Origin: Vibrio hepatarius
GTDB taxonomy: Bacteria; Pseudomonadota; Gammaproteobacteria; Enterobacterales; Vibrionaceae
Length of the DNA stretch: 64,000 nucleotides
Assembly (NCBI RefSeq): GCF_001274785.1
Contig: NZ_LHPI01000001.1
Coordinates: forward strand, 434,001-498,000
Direction: 5' to 3'
Part shown: positions 24,142 to 33,889 of the stretch, one piece after another
Position numbering within the stretch: position 1 is the stretch's first letter
Layout: each line of letters starts with the position of its first letter
Notes under the pieces: generated by a model
Seen by the model: the letters and a program-made list of their open reading frames with translations, nothing else
Told to the model about the DNA's origin: nothing
Database searches by the model: none
Position numbers and translations under genes: made by a program

Positions 24142-24162
24142 AAAGTGCTCTATCGCACATAG
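24142..24162 (+). other. attR: displaced native 3' end of ppiC
   Basis: The in-frame codons AAA GTG CTC TAT CGC ACA TAG encode KVLYRT-stop, the normal parvulin ending, and stand 7.1 kb away from the rest of ppiC. They correspond to 17053-17067 at the left junction and mark the right end of the island. Confidence 0.85.
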
Positions 24163-24182
24163 AAACGGCTTAAGTGAATGCT

Positions 24183-24213
24183 AAATGAGACCACGTTATT
24201 GTTGGTCTCGTTT
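24183..24213 (+). terminator. Original ppiC terminator, displaced by the island
   Basis: AAATGAGACCA (24183-24193) pairs with TGGTCTCGTTT (24203-24213) around a 9-base loop, followed by ATTTCTTT. It stands 20 bp after the displaced ppiC stop codon. Confidence 0.7.
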
Positions 24214-24495
24214 ATTTCTTTGCTTTTATGGCTCATTAACCTCTATCCAGCGACTATTCCTTGTTGTTTTCATCTTTTCCTTTTCAAACTCCAGACTGAT
24301 TTCTAAGATTTATTCTCGCAACCGCGTATGAGTAAAATCCTCCTTCATTTGGAAGTATCAAAAACTCTAGCCTATCTGCTTGGTCTTTTTGTGTGTTTGC
24401 TGGGAACGGCACTAATAAAAGGCGTGGAAGTTTGTTGAGTGCTTGGCAGGCATTGGCTAGAATGGCGCACTAGTTAACTGTTTCAGGTCATTAAA

Positions 24496-24744
24496 ATGAG
24501 CGAAAATAACGCAAAACCAACACTTCCAGACCGCCTTGCGGGTAACCCTCGTAGCCCTCACTTTGTTGCTGAGTGTTTTGAGCATCACATCGGTATCCGT
24601 CTGAACGGCAAAGAGCGTACAGATGTTGAAGAATACTGTGTTAGTGAAGGTTGGGTAAAAATTGCTTCACCTAAAGCAAAAGATCGCTTTGGTAATCCAA
24701 TGCTGATCAAATTAAAAGGTGAAGTCGAAGCGTTTTACAAGTAA
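24496..24744 (+). CDS. DUF3297 family protein
   Basis: This 82-residue cytoplasmic protein, beginning MSENNAKPTLPDRLAGNPRS and containing HHIGIRLNGKERTDVEEYC and EGWVKI, matches the compact DUF3297 family found across gammaproteobacteria, sometimes labelled glutathione peroxidase without support. Function unknown. It is the first chromosomal gene to the right of the island, transcribed alone from an AT-rich upstream region. Confidence 0.8.
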   Translation: MSENNAKPTLPDRLAGNPRSPHFVAECFEHHIGIRLNGKERTDVEEYCVSEGWVKIASPKAKDRFGNPMLIKLKGEVEAFYK

Positions 24745-24765
24745 ACCGCAGACCACTTTACTTCT

Positions 24766-24801
24766 TTCAATACATAGAGCGATTTGGTTCTATGTATTGA
24801 A
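24766..24801 (+). terminator. Hairpin after the DUF3297 gene
   Basis: TTCAATACATAGA (24766-24778) pairs perfectly with TCTATGTATTGAA (24789-24801) around a 10-base loop. There is no clear T run, so its role as terminator is probable rather than certain. Confidence 0.5.
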
Positions 24802-24991
24802 TATCATCCCACTCCCTTGCGTACCTCCAATCTTTCCTTATTCAATTCTCTAAACGTACCAATGAATGCGTTGTATCTAAGAACTTACCTAGCTACATTA
24901 GTGACTTATGTAAGCGCATGCCGACGCTTTTAGCTAGATGATGTAGTAACGTAATCGATGTACCTATACACAATATATTTAAGGAAGCATT

Positions 24992-25378
24992 TTGATTGTC
25001 ATATATGGAATACGTGAGCAGTTGACTCCCATTACGGGCAAATTATCAGACGTGATTCAACGGTCGATGACTCAGGTATTGGGGTTTCCTGAAGACAAGC
25101 GAGCCCACCGGTTTATGCCGATGGATAAAACCGATTTCTTTTATCCAAGCGGCCGTTCAGATGCGTACACTGTCATTGAAATTAACATGATGGAAGGGCG
25201 CCAAGTCGACACGAAAAAAGCATTGATCAAAGCCTTGTTTAGCAATATTGAATCAGCACTCGGTATCTCGCCAGTGGATATCGAGATCATCATAAAAGAG
25301 CAGCCGGCACACTGCTGGGGATTTAGAGGCATGACTGGCGACGAAGTCAAAGACTTAACTTATAAAGTTAAGGTTTAA
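24992..25378 (+). CDS. Tautomerase-superfamily protein
   Basis: This 128-residue protein resembles the tautomerase_2 group. LSDVIQRSMTQVLGFPEDKRAHRF followed by YTVIEINMMEGRQVDTKKALIKALFSNIESALGISPVDIEIIIKEQP is the typical beta-alpha-beta arrangement, with IIIKEQPAHCWGFRG as the signature near the C terminus. In this group the catalytic proline follows the initiator methionine. Here the chain starts with a TTG-encoded Met then Ile-Val, so that proline is absent. The ribosome site AAGGAAG lies seven bases upstream of the TTG. Physiological substrate unknown. Confidence 0.68.
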   Translation: MIVIYGIREQLTPITGKLSDVIQRSMTQVLGFPEDKRAHRFMPMDKTDFFYPSGRSDAYTVIEINMMEGRQVDTKKALIKALFSNIESALGISPVDIEIIIKEQPAHCWGFRGMTGDEVKDLTYKVKV

Positions 25379-25506
25379 GGTCTCTACATCAAAGATAAAA
25401 CTGCGCTTAGGATAATTCACAATTGGGCGAGCGCTGCTCACTGAAAATCATACGTAAGGTAGAGGTTCTCACGGCTAGTATTGGCGAGAGGAGCATGGGA
25501 TGACAA

Positions 25507-25531
25507 AGGCCACTGAACATCTCAGCGGCCT
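25507..25531 (-). terminator. Terminator of the peroxiredoxin gene
   Basis: AGGCCACTGA (25507-25516) pairs with TCAGCGGCCT (25522-25531) with one mismatch. On the minus strand the stem is followed by a short T run, 12 bp after the stop codon at 25543. Confidence 0.6.
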
Positions 25532-25542
25532 CTGGAAGAGGA

Positions 25543-26016
25543 CTACAAACTAGCGAAGATCGCTTCAGCGCTGCTCACTTCAAATGTCTTAGGCTCTTCA
25601 ACATTAAGCTGTGTTACGACGCCATTCTCAATCACCATTGCGTAGCGCTGAGAACGTATACCACCGAAAGCGGCTGTATCCATTTCTAGACCTAACGCTT
25701 TAGTGAAACTCGCATCACCATCGCCCAGCATCATGATTTCGTTTGCATTTTGAGCTTCGCCCCACGCTTGCATAACAAATGCGTCGTTCACGGAAACACA
25801 CGCGATAATGTCGACGCCCTTTGCCTTAATTTGGTCCGCTAGAACCACAAAACCGGGCAGGTGAGACTCAGAACAGGTAGGGGTAAACGCACCCGGAACA
25901 GCAAACAACACCACTTTTTTGTTGGCAAACAGCTCAGTAACTTGATGATTAACCATTCCATCAGCCGTCAGTTGGCTGAGAGTCGCTGCTGGTAGTGCTT
26001 GACCTTGTTGAATCAT
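25543..26016 (-). CDS. Peroxiredoxin (Prx5/AhpC-TSA type)
   Basis: This 157-residue cytoplasmic thiol peroxidase has its peroxidatic cysteine in PGAFTPTCSESHLPGF, the Prx5 PxxxTxxC motif, near residue 50, and ACVSVNDAFVMQAWGEAQ behind it. It reduces hydrogen peroxide and organic peroxides, usually with glutaredoxin or glutathione. The ATG at 26014-26016 follows TAAGGAAAAC. The longer upstream reading lacks family resemblance and is rejected. Confidence 0.92.
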   Translation of the reverse strand: MIQQGQALPAATLSQLTADGMVNHQVTELFANKKVVLFAVPGAFTPTCSESHLPGFVVLADQIKAKGVDIIACVSVNDAFVMQAWGEAQNANEIMMLGDGDASFTKALGLEMDTAAFGGIRSQRYAMVIENGVVTQLNVEEPKTFEVSSAEAIFASL

Positions 26017-26217
26017 TTTCGTTTTCCTTAATGGTTGGGGTTTTACTAGTTTAGTTTTGATAGCTCGCGATAACCACCGATAGAAAATAAGGGTATAGAC
26101 TTTCACTGTGATCATCCGTGACTTTGTTGAATGATTGGTTGTAGATCTGGCTCAAATCAACTACCCAAGCCTGGTGTTCGATTACAGTTTGTAATAGTAC
26201 GTGTGGGAGGAAAAATA

Positions 26218-26397
26218 ATGACCAGTAAACCGACAAAAGCACCACGTTGCGGCGTTTGTAAGCAGTTCACCCGAACCAAAGACAACGTAAAAGACCTTTG
26301 TGAAGCGTGGGGTCAACCTACGACCGCTGACAGGCAAGCGTGTGAGTTTTTCCTCCCTAAATCTTTTGCAATGTATGACCCACAGCGCCAGCCATAG
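26218..26397 (+). CDS. Small cysteine-containing protein of unknown function (59 residues)
   Basis: Behind a strong GGGAGG ribosome site the ATG opens MTSKPTKAPRCGVCKQFTRT, with a CxxC pair (Cys11, Cys14) and further cysteines in DLCEAWG and DRQACEFF, giving four in 59 residues. This is a plausible zinc or iron site, similar to small rubredoxin-like or zinc-ribbon proteins, but no family is assigned. It is divergent from the peroxiredoxin gene. Confidence 0.65.
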   Translation: MTSKPTKAPRCGVCKQFTRTKDNVKDLCEAWGQPTTADRQACEFFLPKSFAMYDPQRQP

Positions 26398-26786
26398 AGA
26401 GTAATGGCTCTACTGAGAAGGGCTTTCATCGCCGGCACTGGACATGGGACTAGGTTTTCATCTACGTCCTTCGCTCTAATTCTACTACTCGCCATGTATT
26501 AGCATATAATTTCGTGTTGCTTGGTGTGATTGATTTTTTATTCCTTATATCTATTTATGGGTAGCGATTAATGTATTTTTAATATGGACTTGAGTGCGTA
26601 TGGTTGTCTTGGGTAAATTTTGTAAAATTCGATTTCTTATTGAGCAGATCACAATTAGTTAACATTTTGGAAGTGTTTTGTTGACATAAAACTTCGCCTA
26701 TTGAGTAATAGCTTTGAAACGAGAATTTTAAACGCGTGTATTAATCCTCAAGGTAACTCAAGAAAAACAAAAAAGGTGAAGCAAAA
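26398..26786. promoter_or_regulatory. Upstream region of the acyl-CoA ligase gene (389 bp) with a possible promoter
   Basis: TTGACA at 26681-26686 with GTAATA at 26705-26710 (18 bp spacing) is a fair sigma70 promoter about 80 bp before the ligase start. No ORF, RNA gene or strong repeat is seen in the rest. Confidence 0.4.
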
Positions 26787-28334
26787 ATGATGAACCTAGC
26801 TGCTGCTCTACAACGTAACGCTGCCACTAAATCAGACAAAATAGCGTTAGTGTGTGGTGACATAGAACTTACATACGCACAGTTTGACGCTATGGCGGGA
26901 AAGATTGCCAATGCAATGATTCAAAATGGTGTAGCTGCTGGTGATAGAGTTGCCATCAGTTGTCCAAACTTACCGTTTTTTCCTTTGGTTTACTTTGCGA
27001 TTCAGAAAGCAGGAGCGGTCGCAGTGCCACTTAACGTCCTGTTAAAATCACGCGAGATTAAGTACCACCTTGAGGATTCAAAAGCTAAGTTCTATTTTTG
27101 CTTTGAAGGCACGCCCGAGTTGCCAATGGTGAAAGAAGGCAAAATAGCGTTTGAAGCGGTCGAGGGCTGTGAAAAGATGATCGTGATGACTCAAGACCAA
27201 AGCCTGCAAGACTACAATGGTTTACCGACACTTGCTACTTTCACCCAAAATGTAGAGCCGCTTGCTGACTACGTGCCTCGTGAAGCAGACGACGTGTGTG
27301 TAATCCTTTACACCTCTGGTACAACAGGCCTACCAAAAGGCGCGGAGTTAACGCAAAACAACATTGTGATGAATGCGATGGTCGCGCAAAACATCATGCA
27401 GAGCAAAGGACGTGAAGTTCACCTAATCACGTTGCCGCTATTCCATACTTTTGGTCAAACGGTGCACCTTAACGCAGGCGTATTAAGTGGCTCAAAGTTG
27501 GTACTCGTGCCTCGTTTTGAAGCTAAGCTCGTACTTCAGCTTATCGAAAAGCATAAGGTCAATATCTTTGCCGGTGTGCCAACGATGTACATCGGTTTGA
27601 TTCACGCAGATGTCGATTGTGATGTTTCGTCTCTTCGCCTTGCGATTAGTGGTGGCGCTTCATTGCCTAAAGAAGTGATTCGTACCTTTGAGGGGCGTTT
27701 TAACGTACCGATTCTTGAAGGATATGGCCTCTCGGAAACCAGTCCAATTGCGTGTTTCAATCACCTAGATTGTGAACGTATTCCTGGCTCTGTTGGCCAG
27801 CCTGTTCAGGGCGTTGAAGTAAAAGTGGTCGATGTAGAAGGCAAAGTGCTGCCAGTTGGTGAAGAGGGGGAGGTCATTGTTCGCGGTCATAATGTGATGA
27901 AAGGTTACCTAGACCGTCCAGAAGCCACAGAAGCCGCAATCAAGAATGGTTGGTTCTACACCGGTGATATTGGCCGTTTCGACGAAGCGGGCAATATGTT
28001 TATTGTCGATCGCGTCAAAGATATGATCATTCGCGGTGGTTTCAACGTCTATCCGCGTGAAATCGAAGAAGTGTTTATGACCCATCCAGCGGTAGCTATG
28101 GTTGCGGTGTTGGGTATCCCGAATGAAGAGTACGGCGAAGAGATCAAAGCGTATGTGGTGCTCAAAGAAGGCCAATACATAGAAGCGGATGAGCTACAAG
28201 CTTGGGGTAAAGAGCAATTTGCAGCGTTTAAGTACCCACGATTTGTCGAAATTCGTCAGCAACTACCAATGAGCGCGACTGGTAAAATCCTTAAGCGTGA
28301 GCTGAAATCAGAGTTGAACGAAACCGCCGCATAA
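26787..28334 (+). CDS. Fatty-acyl-CoA ligase (AMP-binding family)
   Basis: This 515-residue adenylating enzyme joins fatty acids to CoA with ATP through an acyl-AMP intermediate. The P-loop-like motif VILYTSGTTGLPKGAELT lies near residues 172-189, with the adenine-binding LEGYGLSETSP, the hinge WFYTGDIGRFDEAGNMFIVDR and the terminal catalytic lysine in PMSATGKILKREL near 500. It is shorter than E. coli FadD and resembles medium/long-chain or aryl ligases, so chain-length preference is open. Single gene with its own terminator. Confidence 0.9.
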   Translation: MMNLAAALQRNAATKSDKIALVCGDIELTYAQFDAMAGKIANAMIQNGVAAGDRVAISCPNLPFFPLVYFAIQKAGAVAVPLNVLLKSREIKYHLEDSKAKFYFCFEGTPELPMVKEGKIAFEAVEGCEKMIVMTQDQSLQDYNGLPTLATFTQNVEPLADYVPREADDVCVILYTSGTTGLPKGAELTQNNIVMNAMVAQNIMQSKGREVHLITLPLFHTFGQTVHLNAGVLSGSKLVLVPRFEAKLVLQLIEKHKVNIFAGVPTMYIGLIHADVDCDVSSLRLAISGGASLPKEVIRTFEGRFNVPILEGYGLSETSPIACFNHLDCERIPGSVGQPVQGVEVKVVDVEGKVLPVGEEGEVIVRGHNVMKGYLDRPEATEAAIKNGWFYTGDIGRFDEAGNMFIVDRVKDMIIRGGFNVYPREIEEVFMTHPAVAMVAVLGIPNEEYGEEIKAYVVLKEGQYIEADELQAWGKEQFAAFKYPRFVEIRQQLPMSATGKILKRELKSELNETAA

Positions 28335-28360
28335 TTCCTACTTTAAGTTTCTTGAATCAA

Positions 28361-28384
28361 AAAGGGCTACCGTTTGGTAGCCCT
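28361..28384. terminator. Bidirectional terminator between the acyl-CoA ligase and RRM genes
   Basis: AAGGGCTACC (28361-28370) pairs perfectly with GGTAGCCCTT (28375-28384) over GTTT, between two converging genes. Confidence 0.85.
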
Positions 28385-28415
28385 TAGTTATTTTCAACGC
28401 GATACATTGAGCGAG

Positions 28416-28655
28416 TTACTTATCCGCCACTCGCACTCGAATCTTGCTCTTATCGATCGTCGTCATGTTCAGCTCTCGCATCGCTTTGTTTGCTTCAGCG
28501 TCATCTGGCATCTCAACAAAAGCAAATCCTTTTGATTGGCCAGTCTCCTGATCCAATACAAGATTACACAGAGTCACTGAACCATGTTTAGAAAAAAGGA
28601 CTCGGAGCTCTTGCTCAGTGATTGAGCGTGCCAAGTTGCGAACTAAAAGTTTCAT
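28416..28655 (-). CDS. RNA-recognition-motif (RRM) protein
   Basis: This 79-residue protein is a single RRM domain. RNP2 is KLLVRNLA at residues 2-9 and RNP1 is KGFAFVEM at about 42-49, with the usual beta-alpha-beta-beta-alpha-beta order. It lacks the glycine-rich tail seen in cyanobacterial relatives. It is expected to bind single-stranded RNA in the cytoplasm, possibly in cold or stress responses as for other bacterial RRMs. Confidence 0.92.
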   Translation of the reverse strand: MKLLVRNLARSITEQELRVLFSKHGSVTLCNLVLDQETGQSKGFAFVEMPDDAEANKAMRELNMTTIDKSKIRVRVADK

Positions 28656-29153
28656 ATTGAACCAGTCTCGGTTTAGGAAATCGTCTTTATTGTCTCAGGA
28701 ACTGTGCCACCAACCAACAAAAATTCACTAATCATAAAATAATATAGTCATAACAACGTAAACAGGTCGAGTTTTCCTCAGTGGAGGCTATGTTGTGAGC
28801 TTTCGTTTGACAAAACAAACAGTCAGAAAAACTGAATTTCGAAGAGAATTAACGCACGACATTTTTAGCATGCGCTTTTTTGTTTTGTGACAACGGGTTT
28901 TCAGTTTGTTGTCAAAATGATGAACAGGCTGTTTGTCGCGCAAGAAAATCCCAATAATTAGTTATTGATGCAAAATAACGCTGTTCTGTTTGCGTGATCG
29001 TGCGTTCTGTTTGCGAGTTATTTTGAAGTTCTTCACTTTATTCGGTGTGAATTTCGCCATCTTCCCTAAAGTTGTTTTGTGAAAGAAATTAGAGCTTTCA
29101 GAGTAAGGACTGGAAGCTTTATTTACATGAAACAGTAACTTAAGGAAAGACTT
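28656..29153. promoter_or_regulatory. Upstream region of the chitinase gene (498 bp)
   Basis: It contains the 12-bp direct repeat GTTCTGTTTGCG at 28983-28994 and 29004-29015, whose starts are 21 bp (two helical turns) apart, and an imperfect inverted repeat TTTTGTGACAAC / GTTGTCAAAA at 28883-28917. These are candidate binding sites for a chitin-responsive activator. No ORF is seen. Confidence 0.45.
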
Positions 29154-32100
29154 ATGGGATTACATCGAGCAAAAGTGACGAAGAGTGTCTTCACTCTTAG
29201 CACTTTAACCGCTTCGTGCCTTATGGCATTTAACAGCTATGCGGCGGTTGATTGTTCTACATTGGATGAATGGCAAACGAATGTCATTTATACCGGTGGT
29301 GATCAGGTTCAGTACAATGGTAAAGCCTACCAAGCAAACTACTGGACAGAAAATCAAGATCCGGAATCTTTTGAAGGCGAATACGCACAATGGCGACTGC
29401 TAGATAGCTGTACTACACCTGGTGGCGGTGAAAATGTGGCGCCAACAGTGAGCCTCACCTCGCCAACTGCGACAGACAACCTCGAAGTTGGTAATGCAGT
29501 CACGCTTGCAGCAGATGCCGTCGACAGTGACGGCAGTGTGGCTAGCGTTGACTTTTTAGTTGATGGTGTTGTGGTTGGTCAAGCGACCAGCGCGCCATTT
29601 AGCGTAACTTGGACAGCCGTTGCTGGTAACCACCAAATCAGTGCGGTCGCTTATGATGATAAAGGACTGGCGAGCGATGCAAGTTCAGTGGCAGTCACTG
29701 TTGCTGATACCACTGTTCCTGGTAACGAAGCACCAACCGTTTCTGTTGCACTATCGGCCAATAGTGTAGATGTCGGTGGAGTTGTGACGTTGACCGCAAC
29801 AGCCGCTGACAGCGATGGCACGGTTGATAAAGTGGACTTCTATGTTGCAGGCGCTCTAGTTGGTACGGCAGCAACCGCTCCATACACGTTAGATTACACC
29901 GCAACCAAGTCGGGCAATCTTGCCGTTTACGCGCGCGCGACGGATAATTTGGGCGCAACGACTGACTCAGCCATTGCGACACTCGCTGTTGCAGGAGCAC
30001 ATGTTGTCAGCACGTGTCGCCCGGACGGTCTGTACCAGACTGAAGGTGTCGATGTCCCTTACTGTTCAATCTATGATGAAGACGGCCGTCAAAAGATGGG
30101 TGCAGACCATCCACGCCGTGTGATCGGTTACTTTACGAGCTGGCGCGCGGGTGACGATGAGCAAACCTCGTACCTAGTGAACGACATCCCTTGGGAGCAG
30201 CTAACTCACATCAACTATGCGTTTGTTAGCATTGGCTCAGATGGTAAAGTCAATGTCGGTGACGTTAACGATCCAAACAACGCTGCAGTCGGTAAAGAGT
30301 GGAACGGTGTTGAAATCGATCCAACGCTTGGCTTTAAAGGTCACTTCGGTGCGCTAGCGACATACAAGAAGAAGTTTGACGTTAAGACGCTGATTTCGAT
30401 TGGTGGCTGGGCGGAAACCGGTGGTCACTTCGATACAAACGGTGATCGCGTCGCAGATGGCGGTTTCTACACCATGACGACTAACGCGGACGGTTCTATC
30501 AACCACCAAGGCATCGAAACGTTCGCGGCGTCTGCTGTGGAAATGATGCGCAAATACAAGTTTGACGGTTTAGATATCGACTACGAGTACCCAACGTCTA
30601 TGTCTGGTGCGGGTAACCCAGATGACAAAGCATTCTCTGAATCTCGTCGTCCTCATCTAATGAAGTCTTACCATGAGTTGATGCGTGTACTGCGTGAAAA
30701 ACTAGATGTGGCAAGTGCGCAAGATGGCGTGCATTACATGCTGACTATCGCCGCGCCTTCATCAGCGTATCTACTACGTGGTATGGAAACCATGGAAGTG
30801 GGTAAATACCTTGATTACGTCAACATCATGTCGTACGACTTGCACGGTGCATGGAATGATCACGTTGGTCACAACGCGGCGCTGTACGATACAGGTAAAG
30901 ACTCTGAACTTGCACAGTGGAGCGTATACACCACATCGCAATACAACGGTATTGGTTACTTAAACACTGACTGGGCATTCCACTACTTCCGTGGTTCGAT
31001 GCCAGCAGGTCGTATTAACATCGGTGTGCCTTACTATACTCGCGGTTGGCAAGGTGTGACTGGTGGTGAAAACGGTCTATGGGGCCGAGCGGCATTACCA
31101 AACCAAGCTGAATGTCCAGCGGGTACTGGTGAAGGCGAGAAGAACAACTGTGGTTACGGCGCAACAGGTCTTGATAACATGTGGCATGACTTGGACGCAG
31201 CAGGTAACGAAATGGGCGCAGGCTCTAACCCAATGTGGCATGCGAAGAACCTAGAAAAAGGCATCTGGGGTTCGTACCTAGCGGCTTACGGTCTAGACCC
31301 TGCAACTGCACCTATGGTAGGCAGTTACGTTCGTCACTTCGATAGCGTAGCGGTAGCGCCTTGGTTGTGGAACAGCGAAAAGAGTGTGTTCCTATCGACA
31401 GAAGACAAACAGTCTATCGATATCAAAGCTGATTACGTTATCGACAAAGAAATCGGCGGTATCATGTTCTGGGAGTTGGCAGGCGACTATAACTGTTACG
31501 TGCTAGATGCAAATGGCCAACGTACCAGCATCGATACGACAGAGCAGGCGTGTGCGTCGGGCAATGGTGAGTACCACATGGGTAACACTATGACGTCGGC
31601 AATCTACGACAAGTTTAAAGCGGCCACGCCTTACGGTAACACAGTAGCAACAGGTGCGATTCCGACTGAAACCGTTGATATCTCAGTATCAATCGGCGGC
31701 TTCAAAGTGGGCGACCAAAACTACCCAATCAACCCTAAGATTACGTTTACCAACAACACAGGTACTGATATCCCAGGTGGTACAGAGTTCCAGTTCGATA
31801 TCCCAGTATCAGCACCTGACAACGCGAAAGACCAATCGGGCGCAGGACTTAGCGTGATCGCTTCAGGTCACACACGTGCTGACAACATCGGTGGTCTGGA
31901 CGGCACAATGCACCGCGTTGCGTTCTCACTACCAGCGTGGAAGACGCTACCAGCAGGTGATGTATTCGAGCTAGATATGGTTTACTACTTACCAATTTCT
32001 GGCCCTGCGAACTACAGCGTGAACATCAATGGTGTGGACTACGCATTTAAGTTTGAACAACCAGATCTACCACTGGCAGATCTATCGGCTCAAACTGGTG

Positions 32101-32312
32101 GCGGTTCAGATGGTGGCTCTACAGGCGGTGGTGATACAGGTGGCACGACAACTCCGGGCGATGTTGTTGAGTGGGTACCGGGTAGCACTCAGGTAACCGC
32201 GGGTACTACCGTGTCTTACAATGGAAAATGCTTCCTAGCGAAGAATAATCCTGGTGCTTGGGAAACGCCGACTCAGACAAACTGGTTCTGGGAAGAAGTG
32301 ACTTGTCCATAA
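29154..32312 (+). CDS. Secreted multidomain chitinase (GH18)
   Basis: This 1052-residue extracellular enzyme hydrolyses chitin. The layout is: signal peptide (1-30), CBM5/12 chitin-binding domain (about 38-85; [20 protein letters not shown]), two Ig-like domains (about 95-187 and 191-285; each with VDFLVDGV- or [12 protein letters not shown] strands), GH18 catalytic barrel (about 320-800) with [10 protein letters not shown] and catalytic Glu478, a beta-rich domain (about 838-975), a Gly/Thr linker and a second CBM5/12 (about 1004-1052). Such double-CBM enzymes are longer than the 850-residue vibrio ChiA. The ATG follows AAGGAAAG. Confidence 0.95.
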   Translation: MGLHRAKVTKSVFTLSTLTASCLMAFNSYAAVDCSTLDEWQTNVIYTGGDQVQYNGKAYQANYWTENQDPESFEGEYAQWRLLDSCTTPGGGENVAPTVSLTSPTATDNLEVGNAVTLAADAVDSDGSVASVDFLVDGVVVGQATSAPFSVTWTAVAGNHQISAVAYDDKGLASDASSVAVTVADTTVPGNEAPTVSVALSANSVDVGGVVTLTATAADSDGTVDKVDFYVAGALVGTAATAPYTLDYTATKSGNLAVYARATDNLGATTDSAIATLAVAGAHVVSTCRPDGLYQTEGVDVPYCSIYDEDGRQKMGADHPRRVIGYFTSWRAGDDEQTSYLVNDIPWEQLTHINYAFVSIGSDGKVNVGDVNDPNNAAVGKEWNGVEIDPTLGFKGHFGALATYKKKFDVKTLISIGGWAETGGHFDTNGDRVADGGFYTMTTNADGSINHQGIETFAASAVEMMRKYKFDGLDIDYEYPTSMSGAGNPDDKAFSESRRPHLMKSYHELMRVLREKLDVASAQDGVHYMLTIAAPSSAYLLRGMETMEVGKYLDYVNIMSYDLHGAWNDHVGHNAALYDTGKDSELAQWSVYTTSQYNGIGYLNTDWAFHYFRGSMPAGRINIGVPYYTRGWQGVTGGENGLWGRAALPNQAECPAGTGEGEKNNCGYGATGLDNMWHDLDAAGNEMGAGSNPMWHAKNLEKGIWGSYLAAYGLDPATAPMVGSYVRHFDSVAVAPWLWNSEKSVFLSTEDKQSIDIKADYVIDKEIGGIMFWELAGDYNCYVLDANGQRTSIDTTEQACASGNGEYHMGNTMTSAIYDKFKAATPYGNTVATGAIPTETVDISVSIGGFKVGDQNYPINPKITFTNNTGTDIPGGTEFQFDIPVSAPDNAKDQSGAGLSVIASGHTRADNIGGLDGTMHRVAFSLPAWKTLPAGDVFELDMVYYLPISGPANYSVNINGVDYAFKFEQPDLPLADLSAQTGGGSDGGSTGGGDTGGTTTPGDVVEWVPGSTQVTAGTTVSYNGKCFLAKNNPGAWETPTQTNWFWEEVTCP

Positions 32313-32331
32313 GTTAAATAAAACCAATCAA

Positions 32332-32356
32332 AAACCGCCTTTCGGGGCGGTTTTTT
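32332..32356 (+). terminator. Terminator of the chitinase gene
   Basis: AAACCGCC pairs with GGCGGTTT around a short loop containing TTCG and is followed by a T run, 20 bp after the stop codon. Confidence 0.88.
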
Positions 32357-32563
32357 CATGTCAGCATCATTCATCACTTGGATGTTTCTTGTGCTAAATT
32401 CATTGATGGCTTTTAGGTTTTTTCTCAAAAACGAGAAAAAATAGGCAAAAAAGTCTTTTAATAGTGGGATTTATAAAGATTTATAAATATTACTAATCCG
32501 TCGTTCTGATATCACAAGAAATCAGTATTATTATTGTTATTAAAACATTACGTAATGTGACGA

Positions 32564-33889
32564 ATGACAACTCAGCCGAATCCAAAACAGCTCATATCAT
32601 GTGAAGAATGTGGACTGGTTGTGCAAATCCCTCGACTTGAACCTGGACACCAGGCTCATTGTCCTCGTTGTGCACACTCGTTAACAAAAGTGAATAGCAA
32701 GCCGTATCAAGGTGTGATTGCTGTGGCGATCGCGTGCCTGGTGATGCTGGTGCTTAGCGTTTCATTTCCATTCATGTCATTCAGCGTCCAAGGTCTGTCA
32801 CAAGAGATTACCCTGCTTCACGCCGCTAAAATGCTGGCTCAGTTTCAAAACGTGTTACTCGCAGCTTTACTGTTGGCCACGGTTTTGGTGCTGCCTGCCG
32901 TCTATATAAGCTTTATTCTCTATCTGCAGATCAAAGCCGCCAAGTCATTGACTCATCCGTTGTCTGATAAACAGCGCCGTTTTTATGCTGCGTTGTGTCG
33001 TATTCTGTTTCGTGTCGAGCCGTGGTTGATGGTCGATGTGTTTCTTATCGGCATTTTAGTCAGCTTGGTCAAGATTGCTTCCTTGGCGGATGTCGGTATG
33101 GGCAACTCGTTCTGGGCGTTCTGTATTTATACCGTTTTGGTGGTGAAATGTATCTCGATGGTTGACCGTCATTGGCTGTGGCAACACTTTATTCCTGCCA
33201 TTGAAGTTGAGGGAGTAAAGGAAGGTGATACACACCTCAATCACAACCATATTGGCTGTCATACCTGCCACCAAATCAACCCGATTGAGCAAACCAAGCA
33301 TCAACGTTGCATCCGTTGTGGTAGTTTAGTGCATGAGTACGACCCACATGAAAACCTACAAAAAGCGTGGGCATGGTTGATCGCATCGGTGGTGTTTTAC
33401 ATTCCGGCCAACCTGTATCCAATGATGTATACCGTCAGCTTAGGCCATGCAGAAGGCTCAACGATTATGGAAGGGGTCGTGCTGTTATGGAGCCTAGGCT
33501 CATACCCAATCGCGGCGGTAATTTTCTTTGCCAGTATCTTTATCCCGATAGCGAAAATGCTGGCGCTCGCTTGGCTCTATTACAATGCAGGTAAGCCAAT
33601 CGATTTACCCGCAGAAGAGAGCGCGGCTCGTTTGAAAGTGTATCGCTTAACCGAATTTATTGGCCGCTGGTCGATGATTGATATCTTTGTGGTCGCGATT
33701 TTGGTTGCTTTGGTGCAACTGCAAAATCTGATGGCGATTTATCCTGGTCCTGCAGCGCTGTTTTTTGCCGCTGTGGTGATCTTTACTATGCTCTCTGCCA
33801 TGGTGTTTGATTCGCGTATTTTGTGGAATAAACCGCAAAATGATGCGCAAGAGCCAATAACTAACTCTACTGAGAAAGCCAAAATATGA
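32564..33889 (+). CDS. pqiA: Paraquat-inducible protein A, membrane component
   Basis: This 441-residue inner-membrane protein has two PqiA repeats. Each begins with a zinc-ribbon pair (CEECGLVVQIPRL with CPRCAHSL near residues 13-40; CHTCHQIN with CIRCGSLV near 228-252) followed by four hydrophobic helices. It works with PqiB and PqiC in lipid transport across the periplasm. Its stop overlaps the start of pqiB (ATGA), so the pair is translationally coupled. An ATG with no strong ribosome site opens the operon. Confidence 0.93.
   Translation: MTTQPNPKQLISCEECGLVVQIPRLEPGHQAHCPRCAHSLTKVNSKPYQGVIAVAIACLVMLVLSVSFPFMSFSVQGLSQEITLLHAAKMLAQFQNVLLAALLLATVLVLPAVYISFILYLQIKAAKSLTHPLSDKQRRFYAALCRILFRVEPWLMVDVFLIGILVSLVKIASLADVGMGNSFWAFCIYTVLVVKCISMVDRHWLWQHFIPAIEVEGVKEGDTHLNHNHIGCHTCHQINPIEQTKHQRCIRCGSLVHEYDPHENLQKAWAWLIASVVFYIPANLYPMMYTVSLGHAEGSTIMEGVVLLWSLGSYPIAAVIFFASIFIPIAKMLALAWLYYNAGKPIDLPAEESAARLKVYRLTEFIGRWSMIDIFVVAILVALVQLQNLMAIYPGPAALFFAAVVIFTMLSAMVFDSRILWNKPQNDAQEPITNSTEKAKI

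Larger units (their letters stand above)
17053..24162. mobile_element. 7.1 kb integrative island in the 3' end of ppiC (serine-integrase element, putative phage satellite)
   Basis: Left boundary: the ppiC codons AAAGTTCTATATCG. Right boundary: AAAGTGCTCTATCGC, which encodes KVLYR and is followed by ACA TAG and the displaced ppiC terminator. Between them lie a large serine integrase, a small serine recombinase, 1.3 kb of repeat-rich non-coding DNA and four unfamiliar genes, none with housekeeping relatives. There are no conjugation, capsid, tail or terminase genes. One cargo protein carries two copies of a motif resembling the T7 gp9 scaffold C terminus. The short imperfect identity between the ends fits a serine recombinase crossover; the exact crossover dinucleotide cannot be fixed from one sequence. 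Confidence 0.85.

Noticed and set aside
23971..24162. 63-residue plus-strand ORF ending KVLYRT
   Set aside because: Its last codons are the displaced 3' end of ppiC and the rest is island non-coding DNA that happens to be open. It is recorded as attR and not as a gene.
17053..24162. Identification of the island with known vibrio satellites (PLE, PICI or PICMI types)
   Set aside because: It lacks the tyrosine integrase, AlpA, primase and capsid-remodelling genes that I associate with PICI/PICMI elements and is much smaller than PLE, sharing with PLE only the use of a large serine recombinase. No known type fits, although this cannot be confirmed without database searches.
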